A stretch of DNA of 64,000 nucleotides from Bacteroidales bacterium (GTDB lineage Bacteria > Bacteroidota > Bacteroidia > Bacteroidales > Paludibacteraceae). Shown piece after piece: positions 28,344 to 38,212 of the stretch; the first letter of the stretch is position 1, and every line of letters begins with the position of its first letter. The position numbers and the translations under genes were made by a program. Location: assembly GCA_015061145.1 (NCBI GenBank), contig SUXD01000011.1:1-64000 (forward strand), written 5' to 3'. The notes under the pieces are model-generated. The model had not been told where the DNA came from and made no database searches. It saw only the letters and a program-made list of their open reading frames with translations.

Positions 28344-28377
28344 AAAAAAAACGCCCTTGACATGTCAAGGGCGTTTT
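28344..28377 (-). terminator. Terminator after icd
   Basis: A perfect 30-bp palindrome centred at 28362/28363 (arm core ACGCCCTTGACA) gives a very stable stem with a T-run on the minus strand, 20 bp after the icd stop codon. Confidence 0.9.
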
Positions 28378-28396
28378 CGGTCTGTATGTTTTATCT

Positions 28397-29620
28397 TTAA
28401 GCCAATTTCTTGTCCAGATTTTCTTTGATGGCGTTCAAGAAATCCTGTGTATTCAAGTAGTCGGCAGCGGTGAGCTGGTCTTTCTTGATGAGCAGCGCCA
28501 AGTCTTTGGTCATTTTGCCGCTTTCCACTGTTTCGATGCACACCTGCTCCAATTTCTGGCAGAAGTCAATCAGCGCCTGATTGCCATCCAGTTTTCCACG
28601 GTGCGCCAATCCGCGTGTCCATGCGAAGATAGACGCTATCGGGTTGGTCGAAGTCTCTTTGCCCTGTTGGTGCAGACGGAAGTGACGGGTCACTGTTCCG
28701 TGTGCCGCCTCTGCTTCCACAGTCTTTCCGTCGGGTGTAACCAGCACAGATGCCATCAGGCCAAGTGAGCCGAAGCCCTGTGCCACAGAGTCGGACTGCA
28801 CGTCGCCGTCGTAGTTTTTGCAAGCCCAAACGAAACCGCCCTGCCATTTCATGGCCGAAGCCACCATATCGTCAATCAGACGGTGCTCGTAGGTGATGCC
28901 GGCTGCTTCAAATTGAGCCTTGAACTCTTTTTCGTACACTTCGGCGAAAATATCTTTGAAACGACCGTCGTACGCTTTCAGAATGGTATTTTTGGTAGAA
29001 AGGAAAAGCGGCCATTTTTTGCTCAGCGCCATTTGAAACGAAGAGCGGGCAAATCCGTAAATAGATTCGTCGGTATTGTACATGGCCATTGCCACACCAT
29101 CGCCTTTGTAGTTGTACACTTCCCACTCTTGCACTTCGCCGTTTTCGTTGGTGAAGGTCATCTTCAGCGTTCCTTTGCCTTTAATCACTACATCGGTGGC
29201 TTTGTACTGGTCGCCGAAAGCATGACGGCCTATCACGATAGGCTGTTTCCAACCTTGCACATAACGGGGCACATTACGCATGATGATAGGTTCGCGAAAA
29301 ACAGTTCCGCCCACGATGTTACGAATCGTTCCGTTAGGCGATTTCCACATTTTCTTCAGTCCGAACTCTTTCACACGCGCCTCGTCGGGTGTAATGGTGG
29401 CGCATTTGATGCCCACATTGTATTTGTTTATCGCCTCAGCGGCTTCTACAGTCACCTTGTCTTCGGTCAAATCACGATTCTGTATGCTCAAATCGTAGTA
29501 TTTGATGTCCAAGTCGAGATAAGGGAGTATCAATTGTTCTTTGATGAATTTCCAGATGACGCGTGTCATCTCGTCGCCGTCCATCTCAACGACCGGATTC
29601 TGCACTTTTATTTTAGCCAT
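28397..29620 (-). CDS. icd: Isocitrate dehydrogenase (NADP+), eukaryote-like type
   Basis: 407 residues, the length of the mitochondrial/cytosolic NADP-IDH subfamily rather than the E. coli form. It oxidatively decarboxylates isocitrate to 2-oxoglutarate. Visible: [19 protein letters not shown] at the start, the substrate loop [20 protein letters not shown] (around residue 95), the Asp-rich metal site around [15 protein letters not shown], and [11 protein letters not shown] for the coenzyme. It is the third gene of the TCA operon, 3 bp after gltA. Confidence 0.96.
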   Translation of the reverse strand: MAKIKVQNPVVEMDGDEMTRVIWKFIKEQLILPYLDLDIKYYDLSIQNRDLTEDKVTVEAAEAINKYNVGIKCATITPDEARVKEFGLKKMWKSPNGTIRNIVGGTVFREPIIMRNVPRYVQGWKQPIVIGRHAFGDQYKATDVVIKGKGTLKMTFTNENGEVQEWEVYNYKGDGVAMAMYNTDESIYGFARSSFQMALSKKWPLFLSTKNTILKAYDGRFKDIFAEVYEKEFKAQFEAAGITYEHRLIDDMVASAMKWQGGFVWACKNYDGDVQSDSVAQGFGSLGLMASVLVTPDGKTVEAEAAHGTVTRHFRLHQQGKETSTNPIASIFAWTRGLAHRGKLDGNQALIDFCQKLEQVCIETVESGKMTKDLALLIKKDQLTAADYLNTQDFLNAIKENLDKKLA

Positions 29621-29623
29621 TTT

Positions 29624-30979
29624 TTATCTTTCTTTTAATGGTTTGTAATCTTGTTTTTCGCCCACATTCTTGTAAGCAGGACGAATAATACGCTTGCTGG
29701 TGAAGTTCAGTTCCTCGATGCGGTGTGCCATCCATCCTACGATACGCGACATGGCGAAAAGCGGCGTATAAACCTCTTTAGGCAGTCCAATGGCATTGTA
29801 CACAAATCCGGAATAGAAATCCACATTGGCGCAAACCTGCTTGTTGATGCTTTTTCCTTTGTACTGCATGAAGTTATAGACAGCGCGCTGCTCCAACAAT
29901 TCAAGGAATTTGAATTCCTTCTGCAAGCCTTTTTCTTCGGCCAGTTCGCGTGCCATCTCTTTGAGCAGCACAGCACGAGGGTCGGAAATGGTATATACGG
30001 CATGACCGATACCGTAGATAAGTCCAGTCTTGTTGTAAACTTCCTTGTTGAGCATACGACGCAGATAGTTGTCTATCTCGTCCACATCTTCCCAATTGGA
30101 GATATTGGCTTTCAGATGCTCGAGCATTTCCACTACGCGGATATTTGCGCCACCATGCAACGGACCTTTCAGCGAACCGATACCAGCCGCGATAGACGAA
30201 TAGGTGTCGGTCTCGGCCGAACTTGTCACACGAACAGTGAAGGTAGAATTGTTACCGCCTCCGTGGTCGGCGTGCAGTATGAGCGCCAAATCAAGTATTT
30301 TCACTTCCAAATCGGTGTACATATCCTTACCTTTCATCATGAAAAGGAAGTTCTCTGCAATAGACACATCCTCTTTGGGGTGACGGATATGCAGCGAGCG
30401 TCCCAGTTTGCTATGACGGTAGATATGGTAAGAATAAGCGACGATCGTCGGGAATTTGGCTATCAGGTCAATCGATTGGCGAATGAGGTTCTCGCGCGTG
30501 ATGCTCTCAGGGTCTTCGTCGTAGTTGTACATCTCGAGTACGGTACGCGCCAGCACATTCATCATGTTTGAGCCTTCTGTCTCCAGAATGTTCATTTTGG
30601 CTTTCTGCGTAAGCGGCATTGCCGTGTTCAACGATGACGAGAACTGCATCAACTCCTCTTCCGAAGGCAGATATCCCGAAAGCAGCAAGAAAGCCGTTTC
30701 CTCAAATCCGAGGCGGTTTTCGGAACGCATGCCGTGCACAAGGTCTTCTACATCAATGCCACGATAAAGCAGTTTGCCAGGAATGGCTTTCAGTTCGCCG
30801 TTTTCTTGCTTTTCGTAGCCCACCACATCGGCAATCTTTGTCAGTCCGACAAGCACACCCGAGAAATCAGCGTTACGAAGTCCGCGCTTCACATTGTATT
30901 TTTCAAACAACTCCTTGTCTATGCGACTGGTTGTCTTTATCGTTTCCGAGAGTTTGTAAATCAAATACTTATCTTTCAT
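29624..30979 (-). CDS. gltA: Citrate synthase
   Basis: 451 residues. It condenses oxaloacetate and acetyl-CoA. The catalytic residues are in LILHADHGGGNNSTF (about 235-250, His-Asp), GPLHGGANIRVVEML (His) and GIGHAVYTISDPRAVLL (about 325-345, His). The RGIDVEDLV motif lies near 90. The N-terminal extension of about 50 residues is usual for the Bacteroidota form. The gene lies between aconitase (62 bp upstream) and icd (3 bp downstream). Confidence 0.96.
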   Translation of the reverse strand: MKDKYLIYKLSETIKTTSRIDKELFEKYNVKRGLRNADFSGVLVGLTKIADVVGYEKQENGELKAIPGKLLYRGIDVEDLVHGMRSENRLGFEETAFLLLSGYLPSEEELMQFSSSLNTAMPLTQKAKMNILETEGSNMMNVLARTVLEMYNYDEDPESITRENLIRQSIDLIAKFPTIVAYSYHIYRHSKLGRSLHIRHPKEDVSIAENFLFMMKGKDMYTDLEVKILDLALILHADHGGGNNSTFTVRVTSSAETDTYSSIAAGIGSLKGPLHGGANIRVVEMLEHLKANISNWEDVDEIDNYLRRMLNKEVYNKTGLIYGIGHAVYTISDPRAVLLKEMARELAEEKGLQKEFKFLELLEQRAVYNFMQYKGKSINKQVCANVDFYSGFVYNAIGLPKEVYTPLFAMSRIVGWMAHRIEELNFTSKRIIRPAYKNVGEKQDYKPLKER

Positions 30980-31041
30980 AATTCCTTAAATTAATAATTA
31001 ACAATGAATAATTAATAACTAAACGCTTTACACATTATTAA

Positions 31042-33294
31042 TTATTTCTTCATCGCATTGAGTGCGCTGCCTGCTTTGAACCATCCTATCTGCGTTTCGT
31101 TGTAAGTATGGTTCAATTCGGCCATATCGGTAGTGCCGTCGGCATGCGTAATTTTCAGAGTCAGGTTCTTGCCTGGCGCGAAAGTCGTAAGTCCAAGAAT
31201 GCTGAATTTGTCATCTTCACGCACTTTGTCGTAATCCTCCTTGTTTTGGAAAGTCAGCGCCAGCATACCCTGCTTTTTGAGGTTTGTCTCGTGTATGCGA
31301 GCAAACGATTTCACGATGATGGCTTTCACATTCAAGAAACGCGGTTCCATAGCCGCATGCTCGCGCGACGAACCTTCGCCATAGTTCTCTTCAGCAATCA
31401 CAATCGAGCCGATGTTGTCGGCTTTGTACTTGCGGGCAAGTTCCGACACTTTCAGATACTCCCCTTTTTCAGGGCAAAGCACAGCATTCGTCTTGTCGTT
31501 GAAAGCGTTCACCGCCCCCATCAACAAGTTGTCGGATATATTGTCGAGATGTCCGCGGAACTTAAGCCACGGGCCTGCCATCGAGATATGGTCGGTTGTA
31601 CATTTTCCTTTCACTTTGATGAGCAGCGGCAAATTTTCGTAGTCGGCGCCATTCCATGCATCGAAAGGTCGAAGCAACTGCAAGCGCTCCGATTTGGGGT
31701 CTATCTCAATTTTGCCGTCGCCAGCTTGCGGAGCCACATATCCGGCATCGTCAACGCAATAGCCTTTCACCGGAAGTTCAAAGCCTTTAGGCTCTTCCAG
31801 CATCACACGCTCGCCTTTGTCGTTTATCAGTTTGTCTTTCATCGGGTTGAAAGTAAGGTCGCCGGCGATGGTGAGCGCAGCCACCAGTTCGGGCGAAGCC
31901 ACAAAGGCATGTGTATTGGGGTTTCCGTCGTTTCTCTTCGCGAAGTTACGGTTGAACGAAGTCACAATAGAGTTCGGACGCTCGTTGTCGTCGGTGATGC
32001 GTTTCCACTGACCGATGCAAGGTCCGCAGGCATTTGCCATGATTTTTGCGCCCACCGTTTCGAACTCATCCAGCACGCCATCGCGTTTTGCGGTGCAATA
32101 AACCAGTTCGGAGCCCGGGTTGATAATGAACTGCGCGTTCACTTTCAGTCCTTGTTCTTTTGCCGATTTCACCACCGAAGCGGCACGCGTGAGGTCTTCG
32201 TACGAAGAGTTGGTGCACGAGCCAATCAAGCCCACTTCCATCTTCTGCGGGAATTTCTTGTCTTTCACCGCTTTGGCGAATTCAGAGATAGGATAAGCCG
32301 CATCGGGCGTGAACGGTCCGTTGATGTATGGCTCAAGTTCCGACAGGTTGATTTCAATCAGTCTGTCGTAATATTTTTCAGGATTTGCCAGCACCTCGTC
32401 GTCGGCTCTGAGGCAATCTGCTATCTGCTGAGCTGCATCAGCCACTTCCTTACGGCCGGTAGCGCAAAGGTAAGCCGCCGTTTTCTCGTCGAACGGGAAG
32501 ATAGAGGTGGTTGCGCCCACTTCGGCACCCATATTACAGATAGTGCCTTTTCCCGTAGCCGAAAGCGAAGAAACGCCTTCGCCAAAATATTCGATAATGG
32601 CATTCGTACCGCCCTTCACGGTGAGGATACCAGCCAGTTTCAGAATCACATCTTTAGGCGAAGCCCAACCAGAGAGTTTTCCAGTAAGCTTCACACCGAT
32701 GATTTTAGGCATTTTCAGTTCCCACGACATGCCAGCCATGACATCCATCGCATCGGCACCGCCGACACCGATAGCCACCATGCCCATACCGCCTGCATTA
32801 GGCGTATGCGAGTCGGTACCTATCATCATTCCGCCTGGGAAAGCGTAGTTTTCGAATACCACCTGATGAATGATGCCGGCGCCCGGTTTCCAGAATCCGA
32901 TACCGAACTTGTTGGCTACCGAACTCAAAAATCCGTAAACTTCCTTGTTTGTCTCTTTGGCTACAGGCAAATCCACTTTGGCAGACTGATAAGCCTGAAT
33001 GAGGTGGTCGCAGTGAACGGTTGAAGGCACCGCCACACGCTCACGACCGGAGTTTATCAGTTGCAGCAACGCCATTTGCGCCGTTGCATCTTGCATTGCC
33101 ACACGGTCTGGCTGGAAATTGACATAATCCACTGCCCTTTCATAGGGTTTCAGTTCGCTCTCGTTTTGCGCAAGGTGTACATACAAAATTTTCTCCGCTA
33201 ATGTAAGAGGACGCTTCAGTTCGTTGTGTATGCGCTCCACCGACTTTGGATAGGCGGCATACAACTTTTTAATCATGTCAATGTCGAATACCAT
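31042..33294 (-). CDS. acn: Aconitate hydratase, mitochondrial-like type
   Basis: 750 residues from the ATG at 33294 ([16 protein letters not shown]); the frame is open 13 codons upstream but that part is Lys-rich and unlike the family. It isomerises citrate to isocitrate. The three Fe-S cysteines are in [14 protein letters not shown] and [11 protein letters not shown]. The C-terminal swivel domain contains [16 protein letters not shown]. The sequence is of the mitochondrial-type aconitase known from Bacteroides. It is the first gene of the acn-gltA-icd operon, which makes 2-oxoglutarate. Confidence 0.95.
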   Translation of the reverse strand: MVFDIDMIKKLYAAYPKSVERIHNELKRPLTLAEKILYVHLAQNESELKPYERAVDYVNFQPDRVAMQDATAQMALLQLINSGRERVAVPSTVHCDHLIQAYQSAKVDLPVAKETNKEVYGFLSSVANKFGIGFWKPGAGIIHQVVFENYAFPGGMMIGTDSHTPNAGGMGMVAIGVGGADAMDVMAGMSWELKMPKIIGVKLTGKLSGWASPKDVILKLAGILTVKGGTNAIIEYFGEGVSSLSATGKGTICNMGAEVGATTSIFPFDEKTAAYLCATGRKEVADAAQQIADCLRADDEVLANPEKYYDRLIEINLSELEPYINGPFTPDAAYPISEFAKAVKDKKFPQKMEVGLIGSCTNSSYEDLTRAASVVKSAKEQGLKVNAQFIINPGSELVYCTAKRDGVLDEFETVGAKIMANACGPCIGQWKRITDDNERPNSIVTSFNRNFAKRNDGNPNTHAFVASPELVAALTIAGDLTFNPMKDKLINDKGERVMLEEPKGFELPVKGYCVDDAGYVAPQAGDGKIEIDPKSERLQLLRPFDAWNGADYENLPLLIKVKGKCTTDHISMAGPWLKFRGHLDNISDNLLMGAVNAFNDKTNAVLCPEKGEYLKVSELARKYKADNIGSIVIAEENYGEGSSREHAAMEPRFLNVKAIIVKSFARIHETNLKKQGMLALTFQNKEDYDKVREDDKFSILGLTTFAPGKNLTLKITHADGTTDMAELNHTYNETQIGWFKAGSALNAMKK

Positions 33295-33337
33295 ATCTTT
33301 ATTATTTGAAAGTTTTTCTTTTTTTCGTTTCAAACTG

Positions 33338-33345
33338 CAAATTTA
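33338..33345 (-). promoter_or_regulatory. -7 promoter box for the acn-gltA-icd operon
   Basis: The minus strand reads TAAATTTG, 44 bp upstream of the chosen start at 33294. The transcript would start near 33334, which makes the longer in-frame start at 33333 implausible. Confidence 0.6.
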
Positions 33346-33586
33346 CGATTTTTCAGCACAAAAAACAAGATAATAATCCAATAATCCAATTATTTAATTT
33401 CCAATTAACTTTGGATAATTTTGAATTATGAATTTTGAATTTTGAATTGAAGGCATCGATAGAAGGAAAGTTAATTTTCAAATTTTCAAATCTTCAAATT
33501 TTCAAATTAGAAATTAGTAATCAGAAATAACATTCACTGACCGAAGGGAAATAAACCAGAAATCGGTCATCTCGATAACAAACAAA

Positions 33587-33618
33587 AAAAAGCGATTCCG
33601 TTGCCGGAACCGCTTTTT
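33587..33618 (-). terminator. Terminator after carB
   Basis: A 14-bp stem with one mismatch (arms 33587-33600 and 33605-33618, loop of four) is followed by T's on the minus strand, 21 bp after the stop codon. Confidence 0.85.
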
Positions 33619-33638
33619 GTTGACGAAGGAACGAATCC

Positions 33639-36600
33639 TTACGCTTTATATTCATCCCATGATTTGATTTTCAAATCTTCGATGTTCAACTCGCAGAAAG
33701 CATTGATAAAGGCGCTTGCCAAACGAGAGTTTGTCATCAGCGGAATATTGTGGTCGATGGCTGCACGACGGATTTTGTAACCGTTCGTCAGTTCGCGCTT
33801 GGTCTGGTTTTTCGGAATATTGATAACCAAATCAAACTCTTTGTTCGACATCATGTCCATAATCTGCAGTTCACTCTTCTCATCGGGCCAACCTACAGTA
33901 GTAGCCTTGATGCCGTTCTCCTGCAAGAATTTCTGCGTACCCGAAGTTGCAAAGATATTATAGCCCTTGTTTTGGAGCACGCGGCACGGTTCGAGCAAAT
34001 CCACTTTCGATTTAGCCTCGCCCGACGATACCATCACATTCTTCTTAGGAATGTTGCTTCCAACAGCGATGAGCGATTTGAGCAATGCCTCGCTGAATGT
34101 GTCGCCAATACAGCCTACTTCACCGGTTGAAGACATATCTACACCCAGAATCGGATCGGCTTTATGCAGACGCGCAAAAGAGAACTGCGAAGCCTTCACA
34201 CCTACATAATCCACATCAAACAATGCTGAATCGGGTTTTACCACCGACTCGTTCAACATAATCTTGGTGGCTGTCTCGATAAAGTTGCGTTTCAGCACTT
34301 TGCTGACAAACGGGAACGAACGCGAAGCACGGAGGTTGCACTCTATCACCTTCACATCGTTGTTCTTTGCCAAATACTGGATATTGAACGGACCGCTGAT
34401 ATTCAATTCTTGCGCTATCTTGCGGCTTATCTGCTTGATGCGGCGAACTGTTGCCACATAAATGTTCTGCGCCGGGAACACCAAAGTGGCGTCGCCCGAG
34501 TGAACACCTGCAAACTCTACGTGTTCAGATATAGCGTATTCTATAATCTCACCGTTTTTAGCTACAGCGTCGAACTCAATCTCTTTGGCATTCTGCAAGA
34601 ACTTAGAAACCACTACCGGATATTCTTTCGACACTTTGGCTGCTGCGCCAAGGAAGGTATGCATCTGCTCTTTGTCGTAACATACATTCATCGCAGCGCC
34701 AGAGAGCACGTACGAAGGACGAATCAGCACAGGGAATCCAACTTCGTCGATAAACTTGTCGATGTCGTCGTAGCTGGTCAGCTCTTTCCAACGCGGCTGG
34801 TCGATGCCAAGCTGGTCGAGCATAGCAGAGAATTTGTGACGGTTTTCGGCACGGTCGATAGAAACCGGCGAAGTACCCAAAACCGGTACATTCTGACGAT
34901 AAAGTTTCATAGCCAGGTTGTTCGGAATCTGTCCGCCCACCGAAACTATCACGCCTCTTGGAATTTCAAGGTCGATGACATCCAGGACGCGCTCGAAGCT
35001 CAACTCGTCAAAATAAAGCTTGTCGCACATGTCGTAGTCGGTCGAAACCGTTTCGGGGTTGTAGTTTATCATGATTGACTTGTAACCCAATTTGCGTGCC
35101 ACTTGCGTAGCGTTCACCGAGCACCAGTCGAACTCTACCGAAGAACCGATACGGTAAGCGCCCGAACCAAGCACTACAATCGATTTATCGTTTTTGTAGG
35201 CGTAACTGATGCTGTGTTCAGTTTCACCGTAAGTCATGTACAGATAGTTGGTCAGTTCAGGATGCTCAGAAGCGATGGTGTTGATGCGGCGCACGGCAGG
35301 CAGAATGTTATTTGCCTTACGAACGGCACGCACACGCAACTGCTCTTTCTCCATGTTGCTTTGCGGATTTTCCACATAACGGGCAATCTGGAAGTCGGAG
35401 AATCCAAGGCGTTTTGCTTCGCGGAGCACATCAGCAGGAAGATCCTCGATTTTCTTGTACGAAGCAAGCACTTTGGTGTAGTCCACAATGTTTTTCAACT
35501 TCTGGATGAACACCACATCTATTTTAGTCAATTCCTCTATTCTTTCAGGCGTATAACCGTTTTCCAACGCTTTTGCCACAGCAAAGATACGCATGTCGGT
35601 AGGATGAGACAGTTCGTAGTCGAGGTCGTCGAAATTCACATCGTTGTTGCCCACAAAACCGTGCATTCCCTGACCAATCATACGCAGACCTTTCTGCATG
35701 ATTTCTTCGAACGACTTTCCGATGGACATGATTTCGCCCACCGACTTCATCGAAGAGCCAATCTGACGATCGACGCCAACGAATTTGGTCAAGTCCCAGC
35801 GAGGAATCTTGGCGATGATATAATCCACTTTAGGCGCTACATAAGCAGAGTTTGGCGTACCCATCTCGCCTACTTGGTCGAGGGTGTAGCCCAAAGCCAG
35901 TTTGGTAGCCACAAAAGCCAGCGGATAACCCGAAGCCTTTGATGCCAAAGCCGACGAGCGGCTCAAGCGGGCATTGATTTCGATGATACGGTAGTCGTTG
36001 GTCTGAGCGTTGAACGCAAACTGTATGTTGCACTCGCCTACGATACCGATGTGGCGAACCACTTTCTTCGAAATCTCCTGCAGCATGGTTATCTGCTCCT
36101 GCGAAAGGGTGATAATCGGCGAAATAACGATACTTTCACCGGTGTGGATACCCAGCGGATCGACATTCTCCATCGGCACTACCGTGAAGCAATGGTCGTT
36201 AGCGTCGCGAATCACCTCAAATTCAATTTCTTTCCAACCCTTGAGCGACTCTTCTACCAATATCTGTTTGGAGTAAGCCAAAGCGCTTTCGCAAAGTTCG
36301 ATGAACTCTTTTTCGTTGGCCGAGATACCCGAGCCAAGACCGCCCAACGCGTATGCCGAGCGCACCATAACGGGATAGCCCAAACGGCGAGCCACCTGCA
36401 GCGCATCGTCGAGCGACTCTACCGCCTGCGACGAAGGAGTTTTGGCTGAAATTTCGTTCAGTTTTTTCACAAACAAATCACGGTCTTCGGTAATCATGAT
36501 GGCGTCGACCGAAGTACCAAGCACTTTTACATTATATTTCTGGAGCGTGCCCGAAGTATAAAGCGCAGTTCCGCAGTTCAGAGCCGTCTGTCCGCCGAAA

Positions 36601-36860
36601 GCCAGCAGAATGCCGTCAGGCTGTTCTTTCTTTATCACCTGCTCCACAAAATAGGGAGTAACCGGCAAGAAATACACTTTGTCTGCAATGCCAGCAGAAG
36701 TCTGAATTGTAGCGATGTTCGGATTGATAAGCACCGTCTTGATGCCCTCTTCTTTCATCGCCTTCAACGCTTGCGAACCGGAATAGTCAAATTCTCCGGC
36801 TTGTCCAATCTTCAACGCACCCGATCCTAACAGGAGTACTTTTTTAATTGATTTGTCCAT
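33639..36860 (-). CDS. carB: Carbamoyl-phosphate synthase large subunit
   Basis: 1073 residues, full length. With the glutaminase CarA it makes carbamoyl phosphate from bicarbonate, ammonia and two ATP for pyrimidines and arginine. The duplicated ATP-grasp halves are visible: first half from VLLLGSGALKIGQAGEFDYSG, with MENVDPLGIHTGES and EINARLSRSSALASKASGYPLA; second half from IVVLGSGAYRIGSSVEFDW, with ECNLRASRSFPFVSKV. The C-terminal allosteric MGS domain (about 940-1073) follows. carA is not adjacent. The 230-nt leader contains a leader peptide and terminators. Confidence 0.98.
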   Translation of the reverse strand: MDKSIKKVLLLGSGALKIGQAGEFDYSGSQALKAMKEEGIKTVLINPNIATIQTSAGIADKVYFLPVTPYFVEQVIKKEQPDGILLAFGGQTALNCGTALYTSGTLQKYNVKVLGTSVDAIMITEDRDLFVKKLNEISAKTPSSQAVESLDDALQVARRLGYPVMVRSAYALGGLGSGISANEKEFIELCESALAYSKQILVEESLKGWKEIEFEVIRDANDHCFTVVPMENVDPLGIHTGESIVISPIITLSQEQITMLQEISKKVVRHIGIVGECNIQFAFNAQTNDYRIIEINARLSRSSALASKASGYPLAFVATKLALGYTLDQVGEMGTPNSAYVAPKVDYIIAKIPRWDLTKFVGVDRQIGSSMKSVGEIMSIGKSFEEIMQKGLRMIGQGMHGFVGNNDVNFDDLDYELSHPTDMRIFAVAKALENGYTPERIEELTKIDVVFIQKLKNIVDYTKVLASYKKIEDLPADVLREAKRLGFSDFQIARYVENPQSNMEKEQLRVRAVRKANNILPAVRRINTIASEHPELTNYLYMTYGETEHSISYAYKNDKSIVVLGSGAYRIGSSVEFDWCSVNATQVARKLGYKSIMINYNPETVSTDYDMCDKLYFDELSFERVLDVIDLEIPRGVIVSVGGQIPNNLAMKLYRQNVPVLGTSPVSIDRAENRHKFSAMLDQLGIDQPRWKELTSYDDIDKFIDEVGFPVLIRPSYVLSGAAMNVCYDKEQMHTFLGAAAKVSKEYPVVVSKFLQNAKEIEFDAVAKNGEIIEYAISEHVEFAGVHSGDATLVFPAQNIYVATVRRIKQISRKIAQELNISGPFNIQYLAKNNDVKVIECNLRASRSFPFVSKVLKRNFIETATKIMLNESVVKPDSALFDVDYVGVKASQFSFARLHKADPILGVDMSSTGEVGCIGDTFSEALLKSLIAVGSNIPKKNVMVSSGEAKSKVDLLEPCRVLQNKGYNIFATSGTQKFLQENGIKATTVGWPDEKSELQIMDMMSNKEFDLVINIPKNQTKRELTNGYKIRRAAIDHNIPLMTNSRLASAFINAFCELNIEDLKIKSWDEYKA

Positions 36861-36897
36861 TTCTATTTATAATTATACATTTATATTCCCCACACAC

Positions 36898-36945
36898 AAA
36901 AAAAAATCGGAAACATCAATTTTGACAACTGATTTATTTCCGATT
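36898..36945 (-). terminator. Attenuator terminator in the carB leader
   Basis: The minus strand reads AATCGGAAA, a 23-nt loop, then TTTCCGATT and a run of nine T. It lies about 38 bp upstream of the carB start codon and downstream of the promoter, so it can stop transcription before carB. The last codons and stop of the leader peptide lie in its 5' arm. Confidence 0.7.
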
Positions 36946-37038
36946 GAAAAATAAAAAACCTTGTTTTCGAAAAATCTTATGGTCAGATTTTTCTGTAAAG
37001 GTTCCATGAACCGTATTGCAAGGTTTCTGTTTATACAT
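36934..37038 (-). CDS. Candidate carB leader peptide, 34 residues
   Basis: ATG at 37038-37036 opens a 34-codon frame ending with TAA at 36936-36934. Its last codons (FFNRK, stop) form the 5' arm of the attenuator terminator, and just before them the RNA runs GGTTTTTTATTTTTC. A ribosome close behind polymerase would cover the arm and block termination. This is the architecture of UTP-sensing pyrBI attenuation in enteric bacteria. The peptide sequence itself probably has no function. Confidence 0.5.
   Translation of the reverse strand: MYKQKPCNTVHGTFTEKSDHKIFRKQGFLFFNRK
36956..37026 (-). promoter_or_regulatory. Branched leader fold upstream of the attenuator
   Basis: Outer arms AAACCTTG and CAAGGTTT (37019-37026 and 36956-36963 in plus coordinates) enclose two hairpins: GGTTC-ATG-GAACC and a 9-bp stem GAAAAATCT with AGATTTTTC (36969-36977/36985-36993). 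The outer stem is followed by a U-rich run, so it could act as a second terminator or as a pause structure. Confidence 0.45.
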
Positions 37039-37096
37039 ATTTTCTTTTTAAAATGCAGTTTTTGGTGACTGAAATTTGACCTTTCAGTTCGAGGTA

Positions 37097-37104
37097 CAAA
37101 GGTA
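37097..37104 (-). promoter_or_regulatory. -7 promoter box for carB
   Basis: The minus strand reads TACCTTTG, 237 bp upstream of the carB start, giving an unusually long leader. Confidence 0.6.
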
Positions 37105-37126
37105 ATACTTTTATACGAATTAATTC

Positions 37127-37160
37127 AAAAAAAAGCGGAATGTTTTTTCAACACTCCGCT
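37127..37160 (-). terminator. Terminator after yicC
   Basis: The minus strand reads AGCGGAGTGT ... ACATTCCGCT followed by eight T: about 10 bp with one G:T pair, 23 bp after the yicC stop. Confidence 0.85.
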
Positions 37161-37182
37161 AATATTTTCAGAAAACGCCATA

Positions 37183-38049
37183 TCAAAGCACATTGAGCAC
37201 CTGTTCTTTTATCTGCTCCAGTTCGTCTTTCATTTTCACCACTATTTTTTGCATTTCGCTGTGGTTCGATTTGGAGCCGAGCGTATTTATTTCGCGTCCT
37301 ATCTCCTGCGATATGAATCCGAGTTTCTTGCCCGAAGCCGCGTCGTCCATTGTCTGCAGGAAGTAGTGCAGATGCTGGCGCAAGCGGTTTTTCTCTTCGT
37401 TCACATCCAGTTTCTCGATGTAGAATATCAGTTCCTGCTCAAAGCGGTTCTTGTCGTAATCGACGCCGAGCGAATTGAGGTTGTCGCGCAAGTGCTGTTT
37501 TATCTTCTCCACGCGTTCTTTCTCGTAGGGGTCGATTTGCGAGAGCAATGCGCTGATGTTCTCGATGTTCGAGCGGAACACACGGTCGAGCGACGCGCCC
37601 TCTTTCTGACGGAACTCGATGAATTGGTCGATGGCGGCATGAATCGTGTTCTTTATCACTTCCCACTCCTCTTCTTCCATCTCGTCGGCGTCGGCTTTGG
37701 TGGCATCGGGCAGGCGCAGCAGCACCTCGAACCAGTTTTCGGGGAGCGCGATGTTCAGATTTTCTGAAATCTGTTTGATCTGCGCATAATAGTCGGCCAC
37801 CACCTGCTGGTTGATGCGCGGCGCCACTTCGCTATTGGCGCTGTCGATATAAAGCGAGAAATCCACTTTTCCGCGTTCCACGCGTTTGGCTATCTCGTTG
37901 CGTATCTCTATCTCGCGTGAGCGGTAGCTGTTGCATATTTTGGTGGACAAATCCAGCTGTTTGCTGTTGAGCGAACGGATTTCCGCCACTATCTGTCTGT
38001 TTTTATATTTGCCTACGGCCTTGCCGTAGCCTGTCATCGAAAGTATCAT
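37183..38049 (-). CDS. yicC: YicC family protein (RNA-turnover/stress factor)
   Basis: 288 residues, typical length. N-terminal SMTGYGKA and EIRSLNSKQLDLSTKI, and C-terminal GKKLGFISQEIGREINTLGSKS with EQIKEQVLNV, are the family's hallmark blocks. YicC-type proteins are reported as endoribonucleases or RNA-decay adaptors. The start could also be four codons later at MTGYG. A TAnnTTTG box lies at 38078-38085. It is separated from gmk, with which it is often linked. Confidence 0.93.
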   Translation of the reverse strand: MILSMTGYGKAVGKYKNRQIVAEIRSLNSKQLDLSTKICNSYRSREIEIRNEIAKRVERGKVDFSLYIDSANSEVAPRINQQVVADYYAQIKQISENLNIALPENWFEVLLRLPDATKADADEMEEEEWEVIKNTIHAAIDQFIEFRQKEGASLDRVFRSNIENISALLSQIDPYEKERVEKIKQHLRDNLNSLGVDYDKNRFEQELIFYIEKLDVNEEKNRLRQHLHYFLQTMDDAASGKKLGFISQEIGREINTLGSKSNHSEMQKIVVKMKDELEQIKEQVLNVL

Positions 38050-38077
38050 GGTTCTTCTTTTTTACAAAAATTTTTTG

Positions 38078-38085
38078 CAAAAATA
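38078..38085 (-). promoter_or_regulatory. -7 promoter box for yicC
   Basis: The minus strand reads TATTTTTG, 29 bp upstream of the start codon at 38049. Confidence 0.55.
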
Positions 38086-38212
38086 ATGCTTATTTCATCA
38101 AATAACAATTTTTTTTGACTAGCGGCAACAAACCCTATGACAATCAGCATTGCTGCAAAAAAAATCAACGGATCGGACTGTTTGTTTGTCATTCTTGAAG
38201 AGATGATCTCAT

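Larger units (their letters stand above)
33295..33638. other. Intergenic spacer between carB and acn
   Basis: 344 bp with the acn promoter (33338-33345), a run of TTTTCAAA-like words (about 33475-33510), an inverted repeat TGACCGA ... TCGGTCA (about 33537-33571) and the carB terminator. No gene is seen. Confidence 0.6.

Noticed and set aside
31108..33024. 638-codon plus-strand open frame
   Set aside because: It lies wholly antisense to aconitase, whose Fe-S motifs are intact. The translation is rich in His, Phe and Arg, a typical antisense shadow.
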